Source: Marinobacter sp.
GTDB lineage: Bacteria > Pseudomonadota > Gammaproteobacteria > Pseudomonadales > Oleiphilaceae
Direction: 5' to 3'
Assembly (NCBI GenBank): GCA_014359475.1
Contig: JACIZI010000007.1
Coordinates: forward strand, 1 to 64,000
Length of the DNA stretch: 64,000 bases
In this document: one piece after another, positions 45,172 to 53,802 of the stretch
Numbering within the stretch: position 1 is the stretch's first letter
Layout: each line of letters opens with the position of its first letter
Notes under the pieces: model-generated
Seen by the model: the letters and a program-made list of their open reading frames with translations, nothing else
Database searches by the model: none
Told to the model about the DNA's origin: nothing
Translations under genes and position numbers: made by a program

Positions 45172-45198
45172 CCTGCGGTTTACCACCGCAGGTTTTTT
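45172..45198 (+). terminator. Rho-independent terminator after the CsbD gene
   Basis: CCTGCGG (45172-45178) pairs with CCGCAGG (45186-45192), followed directly by TTTTTT (45193-45198). Confidence 0.88.
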
Positions 45199-45308
45199 AG
45201 TGCGCCCATCCGGAAAAAATCTGCCGGTGGGTGCGGTAGCATACAGATGCCTGCGCCACATGCTCCTATAGTCGATATGAAACATTAGACTTCAAGGGGA
45301 GAAACGAT

Positions 45309-45710
45309 ATGTATCAGCCAATCTATAAAGAGCGCTTGAGCCACCTGCGCGGGGCCTTGTGTATGGCTCTGGCAGCTTTGCTGCTTACCGCCTGCGCAGC
45401 CGCATCCCAGGCACCCACGGGCGCACTGACTGAAGCCCGCGAAGCGATTGCCAGTGCGGAACAGGACGGTGCACGGCAGCATGCCGGAGCCGAACTGGAT
45501 GAAGCCCGGCAGAAACTGGAGCAGGCCGAGCAATCCTTACGCAAAGAACGAATGGGTGAGGCAGAAAGGTATGCCCGGGAAGCAGCCATTGTCGCGAAAC
45601 TTGCCGCCGCACGCACAGCGTCCGCGAAGGCAGTAGCCATCAACAGGGAAATGGGCCGTGGGGCTGATGCCCTGACCGAAGAAATGCAGCGCACAGGAGA
45701 TCAGCAATGA
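45309..45710 (+). CDS. DUF4398-type Ala-rich lipoprotein
   Basis: This 133-aa protein has a lipobox LLLTAC (Cys29). The mature part is a single Ala/Glu/Arg-rich helix (LTEAREAIASAEQDGARQHAG, then ELDEARQKLEQAEQSL), as in DUF4398 proteins. AAGGGGAG precedes the ATG. The stop overlaps the OmpA-family gene by 4 nt, and both carry the same DUF4398-like helical region, so they probably act together in the envelope. Confidence 0.82.
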   Translation: MYQPIYKERLSHLRGALCMALAALLLTACAAASQAPTGALTEAREAIASAEQDGARQHAGAELDEARQKLEQAEQSLRKERMGEAERYAREAAIVAKLAAARTASAKAVAINREMGRGADALTEEMQRTGDQQ

Positions 45711-46606
45711 TTACGTCAACAATGCAATATGTCACGCGTGGGTCGCTGCTGGCGGCTGTGCTGACCTCGTCGCTGCTGGTGACCTCTTGTGCCATGTCGC
45801 CGTCGGCACCCCCCGGCGCTGAACAGGTACGTGGCAAACTGACTGCACTACAGCAGAATCCTGACCTTTCAGAACGGGCGAGGATCGAGATCCGGGCGGC
45901 AGAGGTGGCTGTGCGCATTGCCGAACAACCGGTCAGCGACAGAGAGGCGGAGCTGGGCAAGCACCGGGTTTATATGGCGGACCGGGCGGTAGAGATTGCT
46001 GAAGCCAGGGCGGCGACGAAATATGCTGAGGACCAGCGGCTCCGGCTTGGCGAAGATCGTGATGCTGCCCGCCTGCAGGCTCGTACGCAGGAAGTGGACA
46101 GGGCCCGCGATGAAGCCTCCAGAGCCCGCACTGCGGAACTGGCAGCACAGAGCTTGCAGGCCGATGCAGCTGCAGCCGCCATGCAGCAAAGTAAGGACTA
46201 CCAGCGCCAGATCGAAGCTCTCGAGGCTGAAATTACCGACCGCGGTGTGGTTCTGACTTTGGGTGACGTCTTGTTTGCCACTGGTAGTTCTGACCTGCAG
46301 AAGGATGCCAACAACAGTCTGAATAAGCTGGTCAGCTTTCTGAATCAGTATCCGGACCGCCAGGTGCTGATCGAGGGGCATACGGACGATGTGGGCAGTG
46401 TGGAATTCAACCGTGGGTTATCTGAACGTCGTGCCGAATCGGTAAGAGGTTACCTGAGACAGCAGGGAATCGCCTCAAGGCGACTCGCCACTGCAGGACT
46501 GGGCATGGAGCGGCCGGTTGCGAATAATGGCACTGCAGCCGGACGCCAGCAGAATCGGCGGGTGGAAATCATCATCGAGAACCCTCCCGGCCCCGGGGTC
46601 CGGTAA
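45707..46606 (+). CDS. OmpA-family lipoprotein with DUF4398-like helix
   Basis: This 299-aa protein has a lipobox LLVTSC (Cys28), then a long Ala/Arg/Glu coiled-coil region (about 40-180) and a C-terminal OmpA-like domain with GDVLFATGSSDL, IEGHTDDVGSVEFNRGLSERRA and QNRRVEIIIE, which binds peptidoglycan. It probably tethers the outer membrane to the cell wall. The ATGA overlap couples it to the DUF4398 lipoprotein upstream. Confidence 0.87.
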   Translation: MITSTMQYVTRGSLLAAVLTSSLLVTSCAMSPSAPPGAEQVRGKLTALQQNPDLSERARIEIRAAEVAVRIAEQPVSDREAELGKHRVYMADRAVEIAEARAATKYAEDQRLRLGEDRDAARLQARTQEVDRARDEASRARTAELAAQSLQADAAAAAMQQSKDYQRQIEALEAEITDRGVVLTLGDVLFATGSSDLQKDANNSLNKLVSFLNQYPDRQVLIEGHTDDVGSVEFNRGLSERRAESVRGYLRQQGIASRRLATAGLGMERPVANNGTAAGRQQNRRVEIIIENPPGPGVR

Positions 46607-46628
46607 AAGTGGGGGGCAGGCCGGGGGA

Positions 46629-47321
46629 TCAACCGACAACCACTCCGAATAGTGCCCCTGCTCCGGCGGTCAGTGCCATCGCCAGGGCCCCCCAGAAGGT
46701 CACCCGCGTCGCGCTCAGCAACGCGGGTGCGCCCCCGGCCTTTGCAGACAGAGCGCCAAGCAGGGCAAGAAATGCCAGTGAAGCGCCCGAAACCGTCCAC
46801 ACCAGCTGTGAGAGCGGAGATAGCAGCACGGTCAGCAGGGGGAGTGCAGCACCTATGGCAAATGTGCCGGCTGATGCCAGGGCCGCTTGCACCGGTCGGG
46901 CGGCCAATGCTTCGGAAATGCCCAGTTCGTCACGGGCATGGGCACCGAGGGCATCATGCGCCATCAACTGGCTGGCGACAGCAGAGGCCAATTGTTCGTC
47001 CAGGCCGCGCTCCGCATAAATGGCTGCCAGTTCCGCATGTTCATGCTCCGGATTATCTTCCAGTTCTGCCCGCTCCCGATGTAAATCGGCACGTTCGGTG
47101 TCGGCCTGAGAGCTCACTGAAACATACTCGCCGGCGGCCATCGACATGGCACCTGCAACCAGCCCCGCCACCCCGGCAACCAGAATGCCCTCGGCACTTG
47201 CTCCCGTGGCAGCCACTCCAAGAATAAGGCTTGCAGTGGAGACAATACCATCGTTCGCACCCAGTACGGCGGCTCTCAACCAACCGGTTCGGTGTGTTTT
47301 ATGGTGTTCTGAGTGTCCCAT
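46629..47321 (-). CDS. VIT1/CCC1 family iron/manganese transporter
   Basis: This 230-aa inner-membrane protein matches the VIT1/CCC1 family: RTGWLRAAVLGANDGIVSTAS, GLVAGAMSMAAGEYVSVSSQ and a cytoplasmic acidic helical insert (LEDNPEHEHAELAAIYAERG) that in plant VIT1 binds metal, then three more TM helices. ATG 47321 has GGAGAAGG upstream. It probably moves Fe2+ or Mn2+ out of the cytosol. A C9 tract (47374-47382) lies in its upstream region. Confidence 0.88.
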   Translation of the reverse strand: MGHSEHHKTHRTGWLRAAVLGANDGIVSTASLILGVAATGASAEGILVAGVAGLVAGAMSMAAGEYVSVSSQADTERADLHRERAELEDNPEHEHAELAAIYAERGLDEQLASAVASQLMAHDALGAHARDELGISEALAARPVQAALASAGTFAIGAALPLLTVLLSPLSQLVWTVSGASLAFLALLGALSAKAGGAPALLSATRVTFWGALAMALTAGAGALFGVVVG

Positions 47322-48031
47322 GAGCCTTCTCCTGAAAAATGACAGTTCTCTGATGGCAGGCCATCTTTCCCTTCCCCCCCCCAAGTTCAGTTTTCCCGGG
47401 TACCGGGAGTGGGCGTGGTAAACCGCATGGTCTTGTCCGGTGGCGGGCAGTCCGAGTTCATTTGTTCTTCGGCGAGCAACAGCTAATGCTTATGGTGGGC
47501 TGCACACAGGGCAATAGCACCTTCTTTGCTGAAACAGGGCAAGCCAATCCGATCCGGGAGAACAGGATAGCTTAACGGCGTTTGAGTTATCTACAACCAG
47601 GCGTTGCGAGTTTCTTTTTCAGACCACTGAAACCGTCGAAGTGCGTAAAATTCAGCCTGGAGAACAGAATAACCTGTGGGCTGAAATCAATCATGGCGGC
47701 CTGGGCATCGGCGGGAAGGCACTGTTGGGTAGTGCCTGAAAACGGGGCGCTGCATTTGACCTGTATCAATAAAAAGGTCGGTTATTTTGAACGTGAAGAT
47801 CCTTGCGTTGACAGGGATACGTCTTTTTTCATTTCTGACTGCAAGGCGCATGGTTACAGGCGTTGAGCGGTATTTCATTCTCAGTCACCTGCCTCTATTC
47901 CATCCTGCCAGTCCCTTTTTCATCACGATATTGCTTTAACGGTAACCAAATAGCATATTGCCTTTGCCTACATTACATGCAAGATTGTCTTACAATCGGT
48001 CAGTGATAATAACAAAGGCAAGAGGCAAGAG
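47322..48031. other. Gene-free 710-nt region, left flank of the hydroxylase cassette
   Basis: No convincing gene is seen. The first part holds the VIT-gene leader with a C9 tract. From about 47580 the sequence is AT-richer than the flanking core DNA and continues so into the reductase and hydroxylase genes. A 94-codon open frame at 47582-47866 lacks a proper start and any family resemblance. The last 75 nt hold the dyads described at 47958-48021. Confidence 0.6.
47958..48021 (+). promoter_or_regulatory. Dyad-rich promoter region of the hydroxylase cassette
   Basis: GATTGT-CTT-ACAATC (47983-47997) is a perfect compact dyad whose right half overlaps a -10-like TACAAT (47991-47996); the -35 position has no TTGACA-like match, so an activator may be needed. 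TTGCCTTTG (47958-47966) is the perfect inverse of CAAAGGCAA (48013-48021), placing a second pair of arms outside the dyad, the last just before the start codon at 48032. Confidence 0.45.
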
Positions 48032-49063
48032 ATGTTCGGTCTTTTCAAGTCAGCAAAACCACACACCCTGACGATAGAAGGGGTAGGTGAATTTACAGTT
48101 AACCCGAAAGAAACCATTCTCAGTGCGGCCCTGCGACAGGGGGTTCGTTTTCCCTATAGTTGTAAGGTCGGTGGCTGTGCGACCTGCAAGTGTCAGCTGA
48201 AAGGCGGCAAGGTAAAAGAGCTGACATCGTCGGCATTTATTCTCAGCGCGGAAGACCTCGATAATCAATTTATTCTGGGTTGCCAGTCGCAGCTGAAGTC
48301 TGATGTGACTGTGTACGTAGGCGGACTGTCGGATGGCAGCTCTGAAGTGAAGTCCCTCAGCGGTGAGATTGCGGCGGTTGAGCGCTTGACACAGGACATG
48401 GTCAGAGTGTCAGTCAAGCTGCCGGAGCCACTGAATTACCTGCCCGGGCAATACGCACTGGTATCGGTACCGTCGATCACATCCGGCCCTCGTAGTTATT
48501 CCTTTGCCACGGCGCCAAAGGGAGACACCGTTGATTTCTTTATCCGTGAGGTACCGGGTGGAGAAATGTCAGTCTGGGCTAACCAGTCGGCCAAAGCGGG
48601 AGAAAACATCACCATCGATGGTCCTTATGGTGATTTCTATCTGCGCCCGGGTAGCGGCGAAATGCTGATGCTGGCGGGCGGCAGTGGCCTTGCGCCGGTA
48701 CTCGCCATTCTTGAGGATGCGATGGCGCACAAAATCGACCGCGACGTGATCTTTATCTACGGTGCGCGCACGCAGGCTGACCTGTCTTGTCAGGAAGACA
48801 TCGCACAGATTGCCAGCAACTGGTCCGGGGCTTTCCGGTTTATTCCTGTGCTGTCTGAAGAACCGGAAGACAGCGACTGGGAAGGTTTACGTGGCCTGGT
48901 CACTGATTTCATTCCTGAAAAAGCCGCTGCTGTAACGCAAACCTATATGTGTGGGCCACCGCCCATGCTTGATGCTGCTGAGGCCTGCCTGAAAGAGCAT
49001 AACCTGAGCAACGATGGGATTTTCTGTGATCGTTTTACCAACCGCTCATATAACAACAAGTAG
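48032..49063 (+). CDS. XylA/CymAb-like ferredoxin-NAD(P)H reductase for the membrane hydroxylase
   Basis: This 343-aa electron-transfer protein has an N-terminal plant-type 2Fe-2S ferredoxin (Cys44, Cys49, Cys52, Cys84 in FPYSCKVGGCATCKC and ILGCQ), then an FAD domain with RSYSFA (154-159) and an NAD(P)-binding domain ending CGPPPM (307-312). This order matches XylA of xylene monooxygenase and CymAb of p-cymene monooxygenase. It would pass electrons from NAD(P)H to the diiron enzyme encoded 26 nt downstream. Codon use is AT-richer than in neighbours. Confidence 0.88.
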   Translation: MFGLFKSAKPHTLTIEGVGEFTVNPKETILSAALRQGVRFPYSCKVGGCATCKCQLKGGKVKELTSSAFILSAEDLDNQFILGCQSQLKSDVTVYVGGLSDGSSEVKSLSGEIAAVERLTQDMVRVSVKLPEPLNYLPGQYALVSVPSITSGPRSYSFATAPKGDTVDFFIREVPGGEMSVWANQSAKAGENITIDGPYGDFYLRPGSGEMLMLAGGSGLAPVLAILEDAMAHKIDRDVIFIYGARTQADLSCQEDIAQIASNWSGAFRFIPVLSEEPEDSDWEGLRGLVTDFIPEKAAAVTQTYMCGPPPMLDAAEACLKEHNLSNDGIFCDRFTNRSYNNK

Positions 49064-49089
49064 TTGTTGAGCATAACGAGGGCGAACCT

Positions 49090-50247
49090 ATGTTCCATTA
49101 TCTGAAGTACTTTTTGTTCCACATCATCGGCCTTCTGGCTGCTGTGTCGTTATTCATGGGCAGTGACTGGATTGTTTACGGCCTGACGGGGATTTTTGGC
49201 GGCTATATACTGTTGGATGCAATCCTGGGTGACGATACCTCGACACCGCGTTTCAAGCACCCCGGTATTCTGACCGCTCAGTTGTGGCTGGCTCTGCCTC
49301 TGCTGTCGTTGATTGTTTTCGCGTTTGTCTGGCAGGTCAGTCCGGGCGATGTCCTTGGTGTTGGCGAGTTCCTGACATCGGTGACGGGTTACGACCTGCT
49401 GGCATCCAAAGCGGAAGCCTCGGTTCTGTCGAATGTCAGCGCCGTCCTGATTACCGGCCTGATGATCGGTATGATAGGTACCATTACCGGACACGAACTG
49501 ACCCACCGCACCTGGGACCCGGTATCCATGTTTGTCGGGCGCTGGTTGCTGGCATTCAGTTTTGATGTGGCATTCGCTGTTGAACACGTATACGGTCATC
49601 ACCGTTATGTCAGCACCACCAAAGACCCGGCGACTGCGCCGCGCGGCCGTAACGTCTACTTCCATATTATTGCGTCCACCCTTAAAGGCAATATCAGTGC
49701 ACTGAAACTGGAAGCGGAACGTCTGCGTAAAATGGGTTTCAGCCCCCTGTCTATCCGTAATTCCGTCCTGCGTGGTTATGCTATGAGCGCATGTATTGTG
49801 GCACTGGTCTATATGGTCGGTGGTTTTGAAGCCACGCTGCTGTTCATCGCTGCGGGCCTGTTTGGTAAAGCATTGCTTGAAATTGTAAATTACATGGAAC
49901 ACTACGGCATGGTCCGTAACCCGGAACTTCCTGTGCAACCACGTCATTCATGGAATACCAACAAGCGTTTCAGCTCATGGTCCATGTTCAACCTGACACG
50001 TCACTCGCATCACCATGCGCACGGTGAGGTACCTTATCAGAATCTGCGTCCGTATCCGGAAGCCCCGACCATGATTAACGGCTATCTGACGACTATCGTA
50101 ATTGCCCTGATTCCACCCTTGTGGCACAAGCTGATGACACCCAAAGTGCTGGAGTGGGATAAGAAATACGCCAGTGAAGAAGAAAAGGTACTGGCAAAAG
50201 AAGCAAACCGCACCAGTGGTATCCCGGCTCTGGTGAAAGGCGCCTGA
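49090..50247 (+). CDS. AlkB/XylM-type membrane diiron hydroxylase
   Basis: This 385-aa integral membrane non-haem diiron monooxygenase has all histidine boxes: GHELTHR (134-140), EHVYGHH (165-171), NYMEHYG (267-273) and LTRHSHHH (302-309), with TM helices between. It would hydroxylate a terminal methyl group of an alkane, alkylbenzene or terpene. Having its own XylA-like reductase instead of rubredoxin points towards XylM/CymAa rather than AlkB proper, but the substrate is not readable. It ends at a strong terminator, so the cassette is two genes long. AT-rich composition suggests horizontal gain. Confidence 0.88.
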   Translation: MFHYLKYFLFHIIGLLAAVSLFMGSDWIVYGLTGIFGGYILLDAILGDDTSTPRFKHPGILTAQLWLALPLLSLIVFAFVWQVSPGDVLGVGEFLTSVTGYDLLASKAEASVLSNVSAVLITGLMIGMIGTITGHELTHRTWDPVSMFVGRWLLAFSFDVAFAVEHVYGHHRYVSTTKDPATAPRGRNVYFHIIASTLKGNISALKLEAERLRKMGFSPLSIRNSVLRGYAMSACIVALVYMVGGFEATLLFIAAGLFGKALLEIVNYMEHYGMVRNPELPVQPRHSWNTNKRFSSWSMFNLTRHSHHHAHGEVPYQNLRPYPEAPTMINGYLTTIVIALIPPLWHKLMTPKVLEWDKKYASEEEKVLAKEANRTSGIPALVKGA

Positions 50248-50273
50248 TACCTTCAATCACTGCCAGTAACCGG

Positions 50274-50297
50274 AAGCCCCGCGCTGGCGGGGCTTTT
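50274..50297 (+). terminator. Rho-independent terminator of the hydroxylase cassette
   Basis: A perfect 8-bp stem AGCCCCGC (50275-50282) with GCGGGGCT (50287-50294), a 4-nt loop, and TTTT at 50294-50297. Confidence 0.88.
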
Positions 50298-50390
50298 ATG
50301 GTGCTGTACAGGGGTAAGCCTGTCGACCCCGGACCTGTTTCGGTTTCTGTTTGAGCGTTGTGGCAGCCTTGTTGCTGATCTTCTCATTTG

Positions 50391-51125
50391 TCAACTGCCT
50401 GGAGGCAGCACGAATGACGAATGCAGAGTCAGGGGGTGACGCACCGCCGCTACGGCTGCCTTTAGATCCCGTGCCAGGTGAAGTTCCTCGTCGTATGGAT
50501 GAATAGCAATGCGCACTGGGCGGCGTAGCCACCGCGCCAGCCAGAGTTGCACGCTATTGAACAATCGGAGCATCAGCGCTCGGCCGGTAGTGTCCGCCTC
50601 GAAACCGATGAGCGGCAGTCGGCGGAACTGGCCTGTTTCGGCATTATAGATGCCTGTAATGGTTTCGTAATAGTGAAACGGCAGGCTGCTCAGGGTGGAG
50701 CGAATAATCGGCCCCGAAGCCCAGGCTGGCGGAACGTAGAGCTCTGGCGGCACCAGGCCTTGCTGTTCAAACCATTGGTAATTGTCCCGCATCAACCGGG
50801 CAATGGCATCGCCATCCAGAGCCAGGTGTTCCGCCACATTGCGGGAAAGCAGTGCGCTGTGCAGGCGGTGATAGACCGAGCGCGGCGGCGGGCACCTGTG
50901 AAACCAGCCATGGCCCGCCAGCGGGTAGCCCTGGCGCTGCAGTGAAGCCAGCCAGGCCAGGTCTTCCTCAGACCAGCCTCGTCCGGGAACCACCAGCAGC
51001 AGGACAGCGTGCGGAGGTACTGACCACAGTACCTGGTCCAGCAGTGCCTGGACCTGCTGCCGGGTTTCCGGCATAACATCATGGATGGAGATCAGTGCCT
51101 CCAGCCGGTTCCGGGTGCCGATCAT
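50391..51125 (-). CDS. Polysaccharide deacetylase-like protein (DUF2334)
   Basis: This 244-aa protein starts at ATG 51125, which overlaps the glycosyltransferase stop (ATGA). EALISIHDVMPET carries the metal-binding Asp of the NodB-like fold, AGHGWFHR the His pair and VRIAIHPYDEE a late histidine. No signal peptide is present, so it acts in the cytosol or on a lipid-linked substrate at the inner face. Coupling to the glycosyltransferase suggests it deacetylates the sugar that enzyme adds. Confidence 0.78.
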   Translation of the reverse strand: MIGTRNRLEALISIHDVMPETRQQVQALLDQVLWSVPPHAVLLLVVPGRGWSEEDLAWLASLQRQGYPLAGHGWFHRCPPPRSVYHRLHSALLSRNVAEHLALDGDAIARLMRDNYQWFEQQGLVPPELYVPPAWASGPIIRSTLSSLPFHYYETITGIYNAETGQFRRLPLIGFEADTTGRALMLRLFNSVQLWLARWLRRPVRIAIHPYDEELHLARDLKAAVAAVRHPLTLHSSFVLPPGS

Positions 51126-52288
51126 AGAGAGGGCCGGGATCCTGTGCGCCTGAACCGCCGCAGAGTCAGCGGTGGCACAGGCGAACCCCATGATGGATGC
51201 AGTGCCGTCTGGTGAAGTATTTCTTCCCAGCTTGCCAGGGTCCTGTTGTTGACTTCCAACGCCAGATTGCGGCCGAGCTCGGCGAGTTCCGTACGACGAG
51301 CCGGTGCCATCTGTTCCAGCCGCCGCAGGCCCTCATCCAGGGTTTCTCCCTCGCTCAGTGGCAGAAGCCCTTCGGCCAGTTCGGGCCAGTGGTTAATGCC
51401 GCAGGCGGGGGAAGTAATTACCCAGCGCGCCCGGGCCATGGCTTCAAGAGCCACGGTGCCAAATGCTTCCACCGACGAGGGCAGCATTAACACTTCATGG
51501 CTGTCGATGAAGGTGATGACTTCACTGCGTGAGCGCCAGCCCGCGTACTGCAGGTTGTCCAGCCGCCCGGCACTGCTCTGGACCAGGCCACGCAGAGGAC
51601 CGTCGCCCACAACAGTGAAGCTCAGCTCCGGGCGACAGGCAGCCAGCTCCAAAAAAGCGTCAATGTGTTTCTCCGCCGCGAGTCGCCCCACAAAAAGCAC
51701 GGACCGGACCCCGCCCTGCGGGGGTGCCGCCGGACGGCGAATGAATTCCTCCGCTATCGGCGTTCCCACCAGGTGAGGCCGGGTTACGCCGGCAGCGCAG
51801 GCCCTCTCCACCATCGCCTCACTGATTGTGGCCACAGACGATGCCCCGCGGAACATTACCAGGTTGAGCCGTTCCAGCAGACCGCCGTTCACTTTTGCCA
51901 GTAGTGCTCCCCAGTAGAGCTGCGCGAGATGAGTGTAGTCGGTCTGGAAGGTTACGCAGACGGGAATGCCCAACCTGCGGGCCAGCCAATAGCCGCACAG
52001 TGAAAAAATACCTGGCCCGGGAACCACGACCACATGGGGCCGCATTTCCTCCATCAGCCGAGTCAGTGTCCGGATACGGGGAAAGAACAGTCGCTGGGTC
52101 CTGTCGCCTGGCATGAGGACGGAACCGCCCTGGCAAGGATGAGGGCTGTCCAGAGAAGGTGCGACGAGCTCCACTCGCTCAACACGCTCTCCCAGCTGCC
52201 CTGCCAGATCCTGGTAATAGGAGCCCACGCCGTTGCGCCCCTGCACGGCGTCCATGATAAAGAGTATACGTAGCTTGTGTGTCTCCAT
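51122..52288 (-). CDS. GT4-family glycosyltransferase
   Basis: This 388-aa retaining GT-B enzyme has the N-terminal IMDAVQGRNGVGSYYQDLA donor/acceptor loop, VLFVGRLAAEKHIDAFLEL (about 198-216) at the start of the second Rossmann domain, and VEAFGTVALEAMA, the EX7E-like donor-binding motif. A lipid or glycan acceptor is likely but not known. It is coupled to the DUF2334 deacetylase downstream and lies 84 nt after the sulfotransferase gene on the same strand. Confidence 0.83.
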   Translation of the reverse strand: METHKLRILFIMDAVQGRNGVGSYYQDLAGQLGERVERVELVAPSLDSPHPCQGGSVLMPGDRTQRLFFPRIRTLTRLMEEMRPHVVVVPGPGIFSLCGYWLARRLGIPVCVTFQTDYTHLAQLYWGALLAKVNGGLLERLNLVMFRGASSVATISEAMVERACAAGVTRPHLVGTPIAEEFIRRPAAPPQGGVRSVLFVGRLAAEKHIDAFLELAACRPELSFTVVGDGPLRGLVQSSAGRLDNLQYAGWRSRSEVITFIDSHEVLMLPSSVEAFGTVALEAMARARWVITSPACGINHWPELAEGLLPLSEGETLDEGLRRLEQMAPARRTELAELGRNLALEVNNRTLASWEEILHQTALHPSWGSPVPPLTLRRFRRTGSRPSL

Positions 52289-52372
52289 TGCTCCATTCTG
52301 TGCCTGCCATATGTCTGAAATATGACGGATCAGCCGGGATATTCAGGCCAATTTTTAACAGAACGCTGCGAA

Positions 52373-53527
52373 TCATATCTGCTCAGGCGCGGGCAACGGA
52401 TAGCCCAGATGCTGGTAAACAAAGCCGAAATCCCGCGCCAGGCGCTGCCGGGCCAGAGCCACCCCGGTCAACGAATACTGATGGCCGCTCTGGTAGTGCC
52501 GGGCGCGTTCTTCCTCGTTTTTCAGTGCGGCGCAAAAGTCTTTGTCCGGGTCCCAGCCAAATCGCTGGTAAAGGGACGACACAGTGGCATACGGATGGGG
52601 TGCCAGCTCTTCCAGCTGTATCCTGGCATGCCGGCACTCGGGCAAACGCGGCAGGGTTTCGAACAGATGACGGTAATAAAAGCAGAGCATATCGGTAAGC
52701 TTGTCGCGCCAATAATCCGCATCAATGCCGCGACCGCGGAAGATGCGCGCGCCCACCAGAATGGAGTTGATCTGCGACGGTACTGCCTGGGTAGGATTGC
52801 GAAAACAGGCTATGAAACGGGCATCCGGAAACGCCGCTGCCAGGCTTTCAATCAGGGGCGTAAAAGAGGGGTTCTTGGACAGCAGCGTGCGCCCGGGGCC
52901 GTGAAACCAGAGATGACGCTGCACGATGCCCCGGTAATAGCCAAGGATGCGATGTTTTTCCGATTCGGAAAGTTCGCGGTCTCCCCGGGCCAGTCGCCAG
53001 AGCCGCTCGTCCGGAAGCGGGATGACCAGCAGGAAACAGCCGATAACCGGGGCCAGGGCAAGATAGTCTTCCTCCGGGGCCGCCAGCCCGGTGCGGTGAA
53101 TGTCGTCCAGTTTGCCCAGCAGTTGACGCTCGAGTCTGGTCAGCAGGCGAGCCAGCGGCGCCCCTGCTAACCGGTCGAGTCGCGCCAGGCCCAGCCAGAA
53201 ATAGCGCTGTATTATGGAGGGCGCAAACACCAGTTCCCACAGTGCTGTTGTGCAGAATCGACTGTCCAGTGCCAACAACCGGTGCAGAAATGTGGTGCCG
53301 CTGCGGGGAACGCCAACCACAAATACCGGAGCCTTGATCTGAACTCTGCGATAACCGGAAAAGAACACCCGGTCCAGTAACAGCCCGAGCTCATTGATGA
53401 GCAGCAGCGTCAGCAGCAACGGCCAAAAAAGCAGCAGCATCAGCCAGCGCCGCCAGAGTTGACGCGCCGGCTGGTCCGGTGCCGGCAGCCAGGAGCGGAA
53501 AAAGAGAGCCAGGAACTCGGTCGGCAT
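52373..53527 (-). CDS. PAPS-dependent sulfotransferase family protein
   Basis: This 384-aa protein has a hydrophobic N-terminal segment (about 28-50) that probably anchors it to the inner membrane, then the 5'-phosphosulfate loop VGVPRSGTTFLHRLL (71-85) and ARFIACFRNPTQAVPS, the 3'-phosphate-binding motif. ELVFAPS and PGRTLLSKNPSFTPLI match stretches of the Sulfotransfer_3 type. It may add sulfate to a glycolipid or glycan made by the neighbouring glycosyltransferase; the substrate is inferred from position only. Confidence 0.82.
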   Translation of the reverse strand: MPTEFLALFFRSWLPAPDQPARQLWRRWLMLLLFWPLLLTLLLINELGLLLDRVFFSGYRRVQIKAPVFVVGVPRSGTTFLHRLLALDSRFCTTALWELVFAPSIIQRYFWLGLARLDRLAGAPLARLLTRLERQLLGKLDDIHRTGLAAPEEDYLALAPVIGCFLLVIPLPDERLWRLARGDRELSESEKHRILGYYRGIVQRHLWFHGPGRTLLSKNPSFTPLIESLAAAFPDARFIACFRNPTQAVPSQINSILVGARIFRGRGIDADYWRDKLTDMLCFYYRHLFETLPRLPECRHARIQLEELAPHPYATVSSLYQRFGWDPDKDFCAALKNEEERARHYQSGHQYSLTGVALARQRLARDFGFVYQHLGYPLPAPEQI

Positions 53528-53723
53528 GGAGGTCTCCGGATGCTCGGGCTATCGTCACCCACTTGGTTACTTCAGCGGGGCCGGGCGGTATATTCAAGGC
53601 CGCAAGGAATTCCCCGCGGGCCGGAATGGCACAGCCATTGTAAGCACGACTACTTTTCAGAAAGATGACCGGGATCCGTTCCGGCAAAGCCGGCCTTCAC
53701 CCGGTGGCGCCCATTTCCCGCCT

Positions 53724-53802
53724 GAGCCTGCCGGGCTTAAGGCTAATCCACTGCGCCGCCTTCCCACCTTGCTTGTGACAATTGCTTAAATCCGACAGGC
53801 TG
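53724..53802 (-). repeat. MITE-like inverted-repeat element, copy D
   Basis: GAGCCTGCCGGGCTTAAG (53724-53741) is the inverse of CTTAAATCCGACAGGCTG (53785-53802) with three mismatches. The interior reads GGCTAATCCACTGCGCC, then TTCCCACCTTGCTTGTGAC, the reverse orientation to copies B and C. The remainder of the 368-nt gap 53528-53895 (53528-53723 and 53803-53895) contains no gene that I can support. Confidence 0.8.

Noticed and set aside
47582-47866. A 94-codon frame in the hydroxylase cassette leader
   Set aside because: No good start codon or ribosome-binding site, and no recognisable sequence features.
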